In this document: piece by piece, positions 9,674-18,448 of the stretch
Numbering within the stretch: the stretch's first letter is position 1
How the letters are laid out: the number at the start of each line of letters is the position of its first letter
Source of the DNA: CAJXZP01 sp047610145
Lineage (GTDB): Bacteria; Bacteroidota; Bacteroidia; Flavobacteriales_G; Salibacteraceae
DNA: 28,708 nt
NCBI GenBank assembly: GCA_047610145.1
Contig: JBLFZF010000035.1
Location: 1 to 28,708 of the forward strand
Direction: 5' to 3'
Translations under genes and position numbers: made by a program
The notes under the pieces: generated by a model
Database searches by the model: none
What the model saw: only the letters and a program-made list of their open reading frames with translations
What the model was told of the DNA's origin: nothing

Positions 9674-10705
9674 TTGTCAATTAAATCATATGATGTGAGT
9701 GAAATAGAAAAACTAAAATCAGTGTTGTCTACTCAGCAAAAAATAGTGCTTATTCCGCATATTAATCCTGATGGTGATGCATTAGGCTCTTGTTTAGGGT
9801 TAGCGCTATACCTGGAGTCTAAGGGACATAAATCTCAAGTTATTGCTCCAAATTCGTATCCAAAATTTTATAATTGGATGCCAGGTTCCAAAAGTATTAT
9901 TTTGTATTCCGCGAATCCTGATCAGGTTAAAGAAGCTTTAATCGATGTTGATGTAATTTTCTTTTTAGATTACAATGACTTCAACCGAATTGGTACGTTG
10001 GCAGATATAGTAGCAAATCATCCAGCTAAATTTGTAATGATTGATCATCACAGACAGCCTTCTGATTTTGTAGATATTATGTTTAGTGATCATGATAAGT
10101 CTTCTACTTCTGAAATGGTTTTTGATATCATTGAAGGTTTAGGAGATAAGGATTTGATAACCAAAGAAATTGGAGAGTGTTTATATACAGGCATTTTAAC
10201 AGATACGGGCTCATTTAGATTTGGGTCTACTAAAAAGGAAACCCATTATGCTGCGGCTCATTTGCTGGAGTCCGGAGTAGAGCCAGATAGCGTTTATTCT
10301 AAAGTGTACGATACGAATACGTTAAATAGACTTCATTTAATGGGTTATATCTTAGTGGATAAACTGAAGCAAGTTAAAGACTTAGCCGCAGCATATATTT
10401 CCATTAGCGAAGAAGAAAAAGCACGTTTTAATTTTCAAAAAGGCGATGCTGAAGGTTTTGTAAATTATGGTTTGGCTATAAATGGAATGAAAGCGGCTGG
10501 CTTCTTTATGGAAAACGAGGGGTACATTAAAGTTTCTTTACGATCAAAAGGACACTTTGATGTCAATGCAATTGCGCGGGAACATTTTAATGGTGGCGGA
10601 CATAAAAATGCCGCGGGTGGAAGGTTAAATATGACTTTAGAACAAGCTATTGCGTACTTTGAAAAAATAATGAGACAATATCATGAGGATTTACAATTGG
10701 ACTAA
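9674..10705 (+). CDS. nrnA: DHH/DHHA1 phosphoesterase, NrnA type (oligoribonuclease / pAp phosphatase)
   Basis: A 343-residue cytoplasmic enzyme with all NrnA motifs. HINPDGDALGS gives the first metal ligands (His29, Asp33, Asp35), FFLDYNDFNRIG gives Asp99, and MIDHHRQP is the DHH motif (Asp124, His125, His126). TGILTDTGSF gives a further Asp, and GGGHKNAAGGR (307-317) is the DHHA1 substrate-binding motif. Family members cleave 2-5-nt RNAs, pApA and 3'-phosphoadenosine 5'-phosphate; which dominates here is not visible. The start shown is a TTG immediately after the preceding TAA, giving MSIKSYDVSEIEKL. A GTG 21 bases further in is the alternative; no ATG lies nearby. The 3' end overlaps the next gene by 23 bases, so the operon is translationally coupled. 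Confidence 0.88.
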   Translation: MSIKSYDVSEIEKLKSVLSTQQKIVLIPHINPDGDALGSCLGLALYLESKGHKSQVIAPNSYPKFYNWMPGSKSIILYSANPDQVKEALIDVDVIFFLDYNDFNRIGTLADIVANHPAKFVMIDHHRQPSDFVDIMFSDHDKSSTSEMVFDIIEGLGDKDLITKEIGECLYTGILTDTGSFRFGSTKKETHYAAAHLLESGVEPDSVYSKVYDTNTLNRLHLMGYILVDKLKQVKDLAAAYISISEEEKARFNFQKGDAEGFVNYGLAINGMKAAGFFMENEGYIKVSLRSKGHFDVNAIAREHFNGGGHKNAAGGRLNMTLEQAIAYFEKIMRQYHEDLQLD

Positions 10706-11216
10706 AATATCAGCGGTAGCTTTTTTGTTTCTCAGTCTTCTGGCGTGCGAGGAACCAAAGAAAGTAAAACAACAACGAATAGTTACCAAAAAAGAAATGG
10801 CAGACCATAACCGGCAATCAGTCCGTATGGAAGCCGATCAAATTGATAAATATATTTCCCGCAGAGGTTGGGTAATGGAAAAAACAGGTTCTGGACTTCG
10901 GTATATGGTTTATGAACCATCCTACTCCAATGAGCACGCAAAAGAGAATGACACCGTTTATGTAACATACGAAGTCAGTTTAATTAGTGGTAAAACAATT
11001 TATAAATCAGACTCTAATCAGACAGCCTCATTTATTGTAGGTCACGATGAGGTAGAAAGCGGTTTACAAGAAGGTATTAGATTCCTGTCTAAAGGAGATA
11101 AATCGATGCTAATTATTCCTTCGCATTTGGCACACGGGTATACCGGAGACTTTAATAAAATACCCCGATCATCTACCGTTATTTTTGATATTACTTTAGT
11201 TCGAATAAATGACTAG
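10683..11216 (+). CDS. FKBP-type peptidyl-prolyl isomerase lipoprotein, GldI-like
   Basis: A 177-residue protein with a lipoprotein signal peptide ending in SLLAC (Cys22) and one FKBP domain at about 75-175. The domain includes GLRYMVYEPS, then VGHDEVESGLQEGIRFLSKGD and MLIIPSHLAHGYTGD, which align with the FKBP core, and ends TVIFDITLVRI. The size, lipoprotein nature and the position directly after a DHH phosphoesterase gene resemble GldI, a lipoprotein related to FkpA that is needed for gliding in Flavobacterium johnsoniae. That assignment is by analogy and cannot be settled here. It should fold proteins in the periplasm, possibly clients of the type IX secretion or gliding machinery. ATG 10683 overlaps the end of nrnA. 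Confidence 0.8.
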   Translation: MRIYNWTKISAVAFLFLSLLACEEPKKVKQQRIVTKKEMADHNRQSVRMEADQIDKYISRRGWVMEKTGSGLRYMVYEPSYSNEHAKENDTVYVTYEVSLISGKTIYKSDSNQTASFIVGHDEVESGLQEGIRFLSKGDKSMLIIPSHLAHGYTGDFNKIPRSSTVIFDITLVRIND

Positions 11217-12039
11217 ATGGTTCCTTTTTCTTGTTGTTTTTATTGCAATAGCTTCATGTAAAAAAGACTCTAAATACCAGGGTTTTTCAGTAACTGACTC
11301 TGGATTAAATTATAAAATACATACCCTTGGTGATACTATTAATAAATTACATGATGGAGACTTTGTTGGGCTTATTTATTCTAGATACTCCAATTCTGGA
11401 AAAGTAATAGAAACGGGTGAAATCGATTTTAATTTGCTGTATCAATTATCTGACACGTCTAAGTTAATGGAATTATTAGGGATGTTATCTATTGGAGATA
11501 GTGCCTCTTATATTAAATCTGTTTCCTCAGAAGATCAGTTATTCTCGTTTAAATTATTAACGAAAATGTCGGCTAATACAGCCCTTATTCTGTTGAATCA
11601 TCCAGAGTTTAAAACTCAGATTTCCAATCAAGAGATTCTGACGGTCATTCGCCTATTAGGTACTTATCAAAGTGATAGTATTCAATATTTGGGCGGAATG
11701 TTTGTTATTCATCAAGTAAAAGGCTCGGGAAAGTTTCCTGTTGCAGGGGAGGAGGTTGTATTCCACATGGAGAGTGAAAACGCGGAAGGCGTTTTATTAG
11801 AATCAACACACAGGGTAAATACCCCATTTAGCTATGTTTTAGGAGACCAAGATCAAGTAATAGAAGGAGTAGATTATGGCATTAGAAGAATGAAAAAAGG
11901 GGGGCAGGCAACCCTAATTATCCCAAGTCATTTGGGGTACGGTGAGTCAGGGTCTAGTACCGGGATAATTAAGTCTTTTTCTACTTTGGTCTATCAAATT
12001 GATTTGTTGGAAGTTAATCGCGGTTATGGAAAGCCGTAG
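11209..12039 (+). CDS. FKBP-type lipoprotein with a degenerate N-terminal and an intact-looking C-terminal FKBP domain
   Basis: A 276-residue lipoprotein (lipobox IAIASC, Cys17). The C-terminal part, about 165-272, has FKBP landmarks: GEEVVFHMES, FSYVLGDQDQVIEGVDYGI, RRMKKGGQATLIIPSHLGYG and STLVYQIDLLEV. Residues about 25-110 look like a second, worn FKBP copy: SGLNYKIHTLGD, then HDGDFVGLIYSRYSNSGKVIE, then MLSIGDSASYI, without the conserved Tyr/Phe pocket. A helical linker joins them. The start overlaps the preceding FKBP gene by 8 bases, so the two are co-translated and probably share a compartment and perhaps a duplication origin. It is last in the operon; no hairpin with a T-run follows it. 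Confidence 0.75.
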   Translation: MTRWFLFLVVFIAIASCKKDSKYQGFSVTDSGLNYKIHTLGDTINKLHDGDFVGLIYSRYSNSGKVIETGEIDFNLLYQLSDTSKLMELLGMLSIGDSASYIKSVSSEDQLFSFKLLTKMSANTALILLNHPEFKTQISNQEILTVIRLLGTYQSDSIQYLGGMFVIHQVKGSGKFPVAGEEVVFHMESENAEGVLLESTHRVNTPFSYVLGDQDQVIEGVDYGIRRMKKGGQATLIIPSHLGYGESGSSTGIIKSFSTLVYQIDLLEVNRGYGKP

Positions 12040-12050
12040 ATGTTTTCCCG

Positions 12051-12200
12051 TTATTATTATTATTATATACTAGATCAATTTAGCGAATGAAGACTTAATT
12101 CTTGCTAATCAATGAATACTGAAGTCAATTTAGTAAATGAAATGGTTAATTTCGATCATTAACCCTAAAAATGGTTAAATTTCGAGCTCACTAGCTACAA
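12051..12200 (+). promoter_or_regulatory. Repeat-rich upstream region of the hybrid kinase gene
   Basis: The 165-base gap before the kinase holds several ordered repeats. There is a run of five TTA units (12051-12065). TCAATTTAGCGAATGAA (12075-12091) recurs 50 bases later with two changes (12125-12141). ATGGTTAATTTCGA (12142-12155) recurs as ATGGTTAAATTTCGA (12171-12185). A 7-bp perfect inverted repeat GGTTAAT/ATTAACC spans 12144-12164. The pattern suggests binding sites for a dimeric regulator; no specific protein can be named and no clean -33/-7 pair is visible. Confidence 0.4.
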
Positions 12201-12204
12201 TAAA

Positions 12205-15200
12205 ATGAAGGGACCACATTTAACTGCAGACTTAAGTAAACCGAATGAGCTTATTTCACCTATTTCACCTATTTCTTTTAGCGTAATTCTTTGGAAAAAT
12301 CAAGAAAATGGACCCATTGAATTCGTTTCAAATAAATTCACTTATTTATTGGGGTATCAACTAGAATATTTTCTTTCTGGAGAAATAGGCTACCTTGATT
12401 TAATTCATCCCGAAGATTTAAAAAGATATCAGGTTAGCATTGATCAAGCAGTAAATGAAAAGCTTGATGTATTGGTGCCTGTTTCGTTTCGTTTAAAAAT
12501 GAAGTCGGGAAAATGGATGCTGGTTCATGAAGAAAGTATCACACGCAAAGATGAAAATGGTAATATCACCCATTTTGAAGCCCATGTAATGGATCTTCAA
12601 CTATATAATAATCAAGAATTAACTCAAAAAAAGTATTCAAAACAACTGAAATACAGTGACGAAGTTTTTTCGAACTCTGGCTTTGAAGCAATCTTTGTTT
12701 CTGAAAACGGATATTGTATGGAGCAAAATTTAGCAGCTAAAAAGATGCTTGGGTATTCAGACTCGGAAGCAATTGGAATGTATGCGACTGAAATTATTGC
12801 TGCAGAAAGTATTCCTACTGTTACGGCTAATCTTAAAAATGGTCATGAAAAGCCGTACGATGTTGTTATGGTAAAAAAGGATGGAACTAATTTTCATGCT
12901 GAAATTCAAGGTAGAAACATTTCATTTGGTGGTCGGTTAAAAAGGATAACTGCCATTAGAGATGTTTCAGAAAGAAAACAGGCGGAATTGGAAATTGTTC
13001 GTCAAAAGCTAAAATTAGATGAGTCACACAAAAAGTTGCAATCGAAATCAAATTACTTACTGGCAGTCAACAATTTTGCGCGCGCAGTGCAATCAGTAAA
13101 GTCCATAAATGAATTGGTTTCTGAACTTACTAATGTCTTAATTAGCAAGTTCCATTTCACCGATTGTGTGGTGTATTTATTTGATGAAAAAAGAGACTGT
13201 TTAATTCAAAATCAATCAAGTAAAGAAGATGAGATTATTACAAAGGTTGAAACTCCATCGTCCGTATTAAAAATTGGCGAAGGAGTTGTTGGGGCCGCTG
13301 CAAAAGCTCGAAAGCCCATTCGGATTGGCGATACCTCAAAGGATAGCAGATATATTCCAGATGAAGTTTTTAGATATTCAGAGCTGGCTTTTCCATTAGT
13401 GGTGAATGGGAAGTTATTGGGCGTTATTGATACAGAGCATCCGGATAAATATTATTTTACAGATGATCATGAAAACTTAGTGAGCACCTTAGCGGGTATC
13501 TTTGCGACACGACTATTGATGTTGGATTCTGAAAAAGCACTGAAAGAAAGTGACCAAAGGCACCGTCTTATTTTTGAGCAAGCAAAAGATGCCATCATTT
13601 TGGTTAAAGAGGGTGTTTTTTTTGATTGCAACGAAATGACTGTGTCGATGTTTGGTTGTGAAAATAAATCTAAAATTATTGGAACAGCCCCTTCACACTG
13701 GTCTCCAGAACTTCAATATGACGGCATAGACTCTGCTGTTTTGTCTAAAGAAAATATCAAAATCGCATTATCTGGTAACTCCATAACGTTTCCTTGGATT
13801 CATAAAAAACAGAATGGAGAATATTTTGATGCAGAGGTCAGTTTAAGTTGTTTTGAGCTAAATGAAGAACAATATGTTCAAGCAACGATGCGCAATGTAA
13901 CCGAGAGAAAAGCCTTAAATAAATCGTTAAGAGAAAGTGAGTCTCTTTATAGAAACCTAATTGAAACCACCGAAACAGTGGCTTGGGAGTTGGATTTAAA
14001 AACAAAAAAATTCACGTATATTGGCGCGCTAATTGAAAGCTTAACGGGCTACTCCGTAGATCATTGGCAGGGGTATAGTTTATGGATAGATAGTATCCAT
14101 AGAGATGATCAGGATGAAGTAATCAAAGAGTTTGATAAATGTGTTAATTCGGGTGTTAATCATATAATTGAATACAGAGTAATTAAGGCAGATAAAAGCA
14201 TAGCTTGGGTGAGAGATGTGACTACTATAGTTATGAAAAATAAAGTAGCCACGAAATTGCAAGGGTATTTTATTGATATTACGACTGAAAAGGAAAGTTC
14301 ATTTGTAAAAGAAGAGTTTACATTAAAGCTTAAAGAAAAAGTAGATGAACTCTATGCTTCGCGTGAAAATTTCAAGCATTTATTTGATGATTCGCTAGTT
14401 GCTTTTATGGAGCAAGATGTAACCTTAACTTTTAAATTAATTCAAAGCCTTCAATCTAAGGGTATAACTAATATTGTGTTGTATCTTAATGAAAACCCTG
14501 CTTTTGTAGACAAATGTCTGAAGTCGATAATCATTCTGCAAGTAAATAAAGCCTTGAAAAAATTGGTGAAAGTACCTTCTGTCCAAGATATTGAAAATAA
14601 CCTTGAAAAGTTTTTTAATGAGGAAACAATGCAGCTTTTGATTTCTATTTTAGAGGCTATGTTCAACGGAAATAAGGAACTTATTAAAGAAACTACTTTT
14701 GTAGACTATTCAGGAGATTTAGTACACGGGCTAGTCAAATTATATTTCAAATACGATAAGGAAAATGAATCATTATCTAGTATTATCTCCATTGTAAATA
14801 TTACGGAAAGAGTAAATGCAGAAACTGAATTGTTTGCGCAAAATAAAAAATTGGTAGAGGTAAGTAATATTTTATCTACTAAAAATGTGTTGCTAGATTC
14901 GAGTAGAAAAAGATTTAAAGAATTATTTGAACATACACCCGTTAGTTTATGGGAGGAAGACCTAGGAGATGTTTTAGAATTAGTTAGCAATAAAAACGAG
15001 GAGGTAGCCGATTTTTCAAATTATATTGAATCCCATCCAGAATTTGTTAGCGAGTGTATTTCAAAAATAGATGTTGTTAATGTAAATCTGTGCTCTCTTG
15101 ATTTATTTGGAGTGAAAACTAAAGAGGAATTAAAGCAACACTTAGAAGTTACTTTTAATGATGACTCCTACAGAGTGCTAAAACAAGAGCTAATTAGTAT

Positions 15201-16515
15201 TGCTGCAGGTCATAGAAAATTCACGAGTGAAACAGAGTTTCTAAAAGCTAATGGAGATTTAATTCATGCGATCTTAACATTTGAAATAATTGGTGTTAGT
15301 AGTGCTGCAATTGTTTCAATTGTAGATGTTACCGCCATTAAAAAAGCGGAAATGGAGTTGATTGGGGCGAAGGAAAAGGCCGAAGAAAGCGATCGATTGA
15401 AAACGGAGTTTTTAAATAATATTTCTCATGAAATCAGAACCCCCTTAAATGGGATTATTGGCTTCTCTAATTTTCTTTCAGATAAGGAGTTAACTCCAAG
15501 TAAGAGGTCTCAATATGTGAGTACTATTCAAAATAGTGGTCAGCAGTTGATTCGGATTATTGATGAGGTTTTAGAAATATCAAAGCTGAATAATAATGGG
15601 GATCGTTTAAAAATAAATGAAGTATGCATTAATAATATGCTGTTTGATTTATTTTCAATATTTAGTCTAATCGGTGATGAAAAGGGAGTGAAATTAACCA
15701 TGAATTATGATGTGAATAATGCGGATAGTAATGTTCTAACGGATGAAACTAAACTGAATAAAATTCTGAATAATATTCTTCAAAATGCCTTTAAATTCAC
15801 TCAAAAAGGAAGTGTTGATTGTTCCTATCAATTTATTAATGGTAATATAGAGTTTTCCATTTCAGATACAGGAATTGGGATTAAAGACAATAAGTTAACT
15901 CGTATTTTTGAACGTTTTGCTCAAGAAGATTTAACGACTGCTTCAAGTTATGGTGGGCTTGGTTTAGGGCTTTCAATTGTTAAAGAGCATGTTGAATTGC
16001 TTGGAGGTCAAATTTTCGTGAAATCTAAAAAAAATCAGGGTAGTACATTTACCGTGACAATTCCTCATAATCCTGTAAAAACAAAAACAACAACTAAAAA
16101 AATAAAATTAGAATTAGCCCCAATCATTAACAAAAAGAATGTTGTTCTTATGGTAGAGGATGATGCTGTAAATGCCATGTTGATGCAGCGATATCTTGAG
16201 AAATCGAATTTATTTAGCAAGGTGATCCATGCCTTTAATGGGCAAGATGCCATTGATTTTTGTAAAGAAAATAAAGATATTGATGTTGTTTTAATGGATA
16301 TCGGAATACCTATAAAAAATGGATATGAAGCCACTTCTGAAATAAAGGTGTTTAGACCCAACTTGCCAATTATTGCGCAAACAGCCTACACTACTAAAGA
16401 AGATAGAGCGCGTATTTTGAAAGCCGGATGTGACGATATTATAGCTAAACCAATTGATTATGTGGAGCTTTTAACGTTGGTAAAGACTTACTTACTTAAA
16501 AAAGTTAGTTCTTAA
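12205..16515 (+). CDS. Hybrid sensor histidine kinase/response regulator with six PAS-like domains and a GAF domain
   Basis: A 1436-residue protein with no transmembrane segment, so cytoplasmic sensing is likely. Order: PAS 25-139, PAS 157-260, GAF 282-438, PAS 453-571, PAS 580-697, PAS-like 723-872, PAS-like 904-1048, HisKA about 1065-1130, HATPase about 1175-1290, receiver about 1315-1430. The H-box is SHEIRTPLNG with phospho-acceptor His1075. The N-box includes Asn1194, and the G-boxes are DTGIGI (Asp1221) and GGLGLGLS. In the receiver, Asp1319/Asp1320, the phospho-acceptor Asp1365 (VLMDIG), Thr1393 and Lys1415 are all present, so the phosphorelay looks complete. The last two PAS-like domains belong to a variant with an insertion after the first strand. 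No output domain or DNA-binding partner is adjacent. The 3' end overlaps the convergent DUF1684 gene by 11 bases. Confidence 0.93.
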   Translation: MKGPHLTADLSKPNELISPISPISFSVILWKNQENGPIEFVSNKFTYLLGYQLEYFLSGEIGYLDLIHPEDLKRYQVSIDQAVNEKLDVLVPVSFRLKMKSGKWMLVHEESITRKDENGNITHFEAHVMDLQLYNNQELTQKKYSKQLKYSDEVFSNSGFEAIFVSENGYCMEQNLAAKKMLGYSDSEAIGMYATEIIAAESIPTVTANLKNGHEKPYDVVMVKKDGTNFHAEIQGRNISFGGRLKRITAIRDVSERKQAELEIVRQKLKLDESHKKLQSKSNYLLAVNNFARAVQSVKSINELVSELTNVLISKFHFTDCVVYLFDEKRDCLIQNQSSKEDEIITKVETPSSVLKIGEGVVGAAAKARKPIRIGDTSKDSRYIPDEVFRYSELAFPLVVNGKLLGVIDTEHPDKYYFTDDHENLVSTLAGIFATRLLMLDSEKALKESDQRHRLIFEQAKDAIILVKEGVFFDCNEMTVSMFGCENKSKIIGTAPSHWSPELQYDGIDSAVLSKENIKIALSGNSITFPWIHKKQNGEYFDAEVSLSCFELNEEQYVQATMRNVTERKALNKSLRESESLYRNLIETTETVAWELDLKTKKFTYIGALIESLTGYSVDHWQGYSLWIDSIHRDDQDEVIKEFDKCVNSGVNHIIEYRVIKADKSIAWVRDVTTIVMKNKVATKLQGYFIDITTEKESSFVKEEFTLKLKEKVDELYASRENFKHLFDDSLVAFMEQDVTLTFKLIQSLQSKGITNIVLYLNENPAFVDKCLKSIIILQVNKALKKLVKVPSVQDIENNLEKFFNEETMQLLISILEAMFNGNKELIKETTFVDYSGDLVHGLVKLYFKYDKENESLSSIISIVNITERVNAETELFAQNKKLVEVSNILSTKNVLLDSSRKRFKELFEHTPVSLWEEDLGDVLELVSNKNEEVADFSNYIESHPEFVSECISKIDVVNVNLCSLDLFGVKTKEELKQHLEVTFNDDSYRVLKQELISIAAGHRKFTSETEFLKANGDLIHAILTFEIIGVSSAAIVSIVDVTAIKKAEMELIGAKEKAEESDRLKTEFLNNISHEIRTPLNGIIGFSNFLSDKELTPSKRSQYVSTIQNSGQQLIRIIDEVLEISKLNNNGDRLKINEVCINNMLFDLFSIFSLIGDEKGVKLTMNYDVNNADSNVLTDETKLNKILNNILQNAFKFTQKGSVDCSYQFINGNIEFSISDTGIGIKDNKLTRIFERFAQEDLTTASSYGGLGLGLSIVKEHVELLGGQIFVKSKKNQGSTFTVTIPHNPVKTKTTTKKIKLELAPIINKKNVVLMVEDDAVNAMLMQRYLEKSNLFSKVIHAFNGQDAIDFCKENKDIDVVLMDIGIPIKNGYEATSEIKVFRPNLPIIAQTAYTTKEDRARILKAGCDDIIAKPIDYVELLTLVKTYLLKKVSS

Positions 16516-17128
16516 ACAATACTTTCTCTCCTGCTAAAACAGCAGTAGTTAATGTGTTTCGTATCGGAGGAATAGGACACGAATAATTTTCGTTGTAATG
16601 GCAGTATGGATTGTAAGCTAAATTGAAGTCAACTATTACGCAGTCACCCGGGGGTAATACCACATTTAAATACCTTCCTCCAGCATAGGTTTCTTTCGCA
16701 TTTGTGGCATCGTAAAAGGGGATAAATAATTCATTTGAATGAGCATTAATTTCAGAATATCCTGTTAGCTCGAAGGCTTCATTTTCTTTTTTAAACTTTA
16801 GAATAGCGTAAGGAACCATGCTTCTGATTTCTCCTGTGGAGGTCGCTATTTGTTCTACTTTATTTTCAGGCAATCTTTCAATTTCAGCAACTAGTTTCCA
16901 AGCCTCTTGCGGAATGAAATAGTTTAACCCAACAAACCGTTCCCGCTTTGATTTTGCAATTGGAGAACGCTTATTATTTTTTAAGTCTTTATTATTAGCT
17001 TTTCTAACCACGAGTAAACTATCAGAATAACTAGAAATTACAGCTTCATTTTCTGAAGACGAATTACATGCAAGTACAGCAAAGCAAATGATTATAACAA
17101 CAAATATATTGGGGAACTGTAGTCTCAT
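16505..17128 (-). CDS. DUF1684 domain lipoprotein
   Basis: A 207-residue lipoprotein: a hydrophobic signal peptide ends in AVLAC (Cys21). The rest is the DUF1684 family, recognised by FYDATNAKETYAGGRYL, then VDFNLAYNPYCHYNENYSCP, then PPIRNTLTTAVLAGEK at the C-terminus. The biochemical role of this family is not established; members occur as lipoproteins in Bacteroidota and as cytoplasmic proteins elsewhere. Conserved Cys, His and Asn residues in the NPYCHYNENYSCP segment are invariant-looking. It is transcribed towards the hybrid kinase gene (11-base overlap of the two 3' ends) and divergently from gcvT. No terminator separates the convergent pair. Confidence 0.82.
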   Translation of the reverse strand: MRLQFPNIFVVIIICFAVLACNSSSENEAVISSYSDSLLVVRKANNKDLKNNKRSPIAKSKRERFVGLNYFIPQEAWKLVAEIERLPENKVEQIATSTGEIRSMVPYAILKFKKENEAFELTGYSEINAHSNELFIPFYDATNAKETYAGGRYLNVVLPPGDCVIVDFNLAYNPYCHYNENYSCPIPPIRNTLTTAVLAGEKVLFKN

Positions 17129-17169
17129 AATTAGCTCGGTAAAAATAGGGTTTTTAGCGCCTTTTAAAC

Positions 17170-17200
17170 TTTGTATTCAGTACAAATTTTGTTACGTTTG
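17170..17200 (+). promoter_or_regulatory. Bacteroidota-type promoter of gcvT
   Basis: TTTG at 17170-17173 and TACGTTTG at 17193-17200 are exactly 19 bases apart and match the consensus TTTG-N19-TAnnTTTG. Transcription would begin near 17205, leaving a leader of about 85 bases before ATG 17291. The leader shows no glycine-riboswitch core. Confidence 0.65.
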
Positions 17201-17290
17201 AATCTAAGAGAAAAAAAGGAACAGCTACGCACCATTTACGCGATGTTGATATTATTCCTTAATCAATTTTTCTTCTGTTAATTATTGAAT

Positions 17291-18376
17291 ATGAGAGATT
17301 TAGTTTTGAAAGATAGCCATATCGCTATGGGGGGTAAAATGGTAGAGTTTGCCGGTTTTAATATGCCGGTAACTTTTGCTGGATTAATGGAAGAACATAA
17401 AACCGTTAGAAATGCGGTGGGTGTTTTTGATGTTTCTCACATGGGTGAATTTTTTGTAACAGGTCCAAAGGCCCTTGATTTAGTACAAAAAATTACCTCT
17501 AATAATGTTGCGACACTTTTTGATGGCAAAATTTTATATTCTGCGATGCCTAATGGGGAAGGTGGAATTGTAGATGATTTATTGGTATACAGAATCAGTG
17601 AAGAAAATTACTTATTGGTGGTTAACGGTGCTAACGTAGATAAAGATTGGGCTTGGGTGAATGCACAGAACACGATGGGAGCTACCTTGTCTAACCAGAG
17701 TGCTGATTATTGCTTATTTGCGGTTCAGGGACCTAAAGCATCAGATGCATTAGATAGTTTGACGGATATAAAAATGCACGATATGGTGTATTATACCTTT
17801 GAAATAGGATCTTTTGCGGGTGTTTCGGATGTTATTGTTTCGGCTACTGGATATACCGGGTCTGGAGGGTTTGAAATTTATGTAAAGAATTCAGATGCCA
17901 AAACCGTGTTTGATGCTGTTTTTAAGGCAGGGGAACCTCAAGGAATAAAGCCTATTGGCCTAGGAGCTCGAGATACGTTACGCTTAGAAAAAGGATTCTG
18001 TTTATACGGAAACGACATTGACGATACCACCTCTTCTTTAGAAGCGGGCTTAGGGTGGGTAACTAAATTTGTAGCGGGTAACGACTTTGTAGACAGAGAC
18101 TATTTAGCGAAACAAAAAGAAGCTGGGTTAACTCGTAGGTTAGTTGGTTTTGAAATGACTGAAAAAGGGATACCGCGTCATGGCTATCCAATATTGGATT
18201 TGGATGGAAATGTAATTGGAGAAGTGACTTCAGGTACACAGTCTCCATCTTTAAACAAAGCAATTGGTATGGGGTATGTAAATGTTCCATTCAATAAAAA
18301 AGAAACGGAGATTCAAATTCAGATTCGTAAAAAGACACCAAAAGCGGTTGTGGTAGGGATGCCATTTTTAAAATAG
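17291..18376 (+). CDS. gcvT: Glycine cleavage system T protein (aminomethyltransferase)
   Basis: A 361-residue enzyme that moves the aminomethyl carbon from the lipoyl H protein to tetrahydrofolate, releasing ammonia. Diagnostic segments are AGFNMPVTFAGLMEEH, FDVSHMGEFFV, NGANVDKDW, GYTGSGGFEIY, GLGARDTLRLEKGFCLYGND (Asp in the RDTLRLE motif) and GEVTSGTQSPSL near the C-terminus. Length is normal. The open frame can be extended by two codons to a TTG at 17285, but ATG 17291 fits the usual GcvT N-terminus and is preferred. GcvP and GcvH are not in the window. comB follows after about 70 bases in the same direction and may be co-transcribed. Confidence 0.96.
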   Translation: MRDLVLKDSHIAMGGKMVEFAGFNMPVTFAGLMEEHKTVRNAVGVFDVSHMGEFFVTGPKALDLVQKITSNNVATLFDGKILYSAMPNGEGGIVDDLLVYRISEENYLLVVNGANVDKDWAWVNAQNTMGATLSNQSADYCLFAVQGPKASDALDSLTDIKMHDMVYYTFEIGSFAGVSDVIVSATGYTGSGGFEIYVKNSDAKTVFDAVFKAGEPQGIKPIGLGARDTLRLEKGFCLYGNDIDDTTSSLEAGLGWVTKFVAGNDFVDRDYLAKQKEAGLTRRLVGFEMTEKGIPRHGYPILDLDGNVIGEVTSGTQSPSLNKAIGMGYVNVPFNKKETEIQIQIRKKTPKAVVVGMPFLK

Positions 18377-18448
18377 AATAATTAGAACTAAAAACAGAGT
18401 ACAGATAAAATAGTATTTGTTTTTAGTCTTTTGAAAAAAATAATTTTT

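Noticed and set aside
12051..12065. CRISPR-like or phase-variable repeat
   Set aside because: Only five TTA units in a non-coding gap; no spacer structure and no -33/-7 boxes whose spacing it would change could be identified.
17205..17290. Glycine riboswitch in the gcvT leader
   Set aside because: The leader is only about 85 bases, AT-rich, and lacks the conserved glycine aptamer core.
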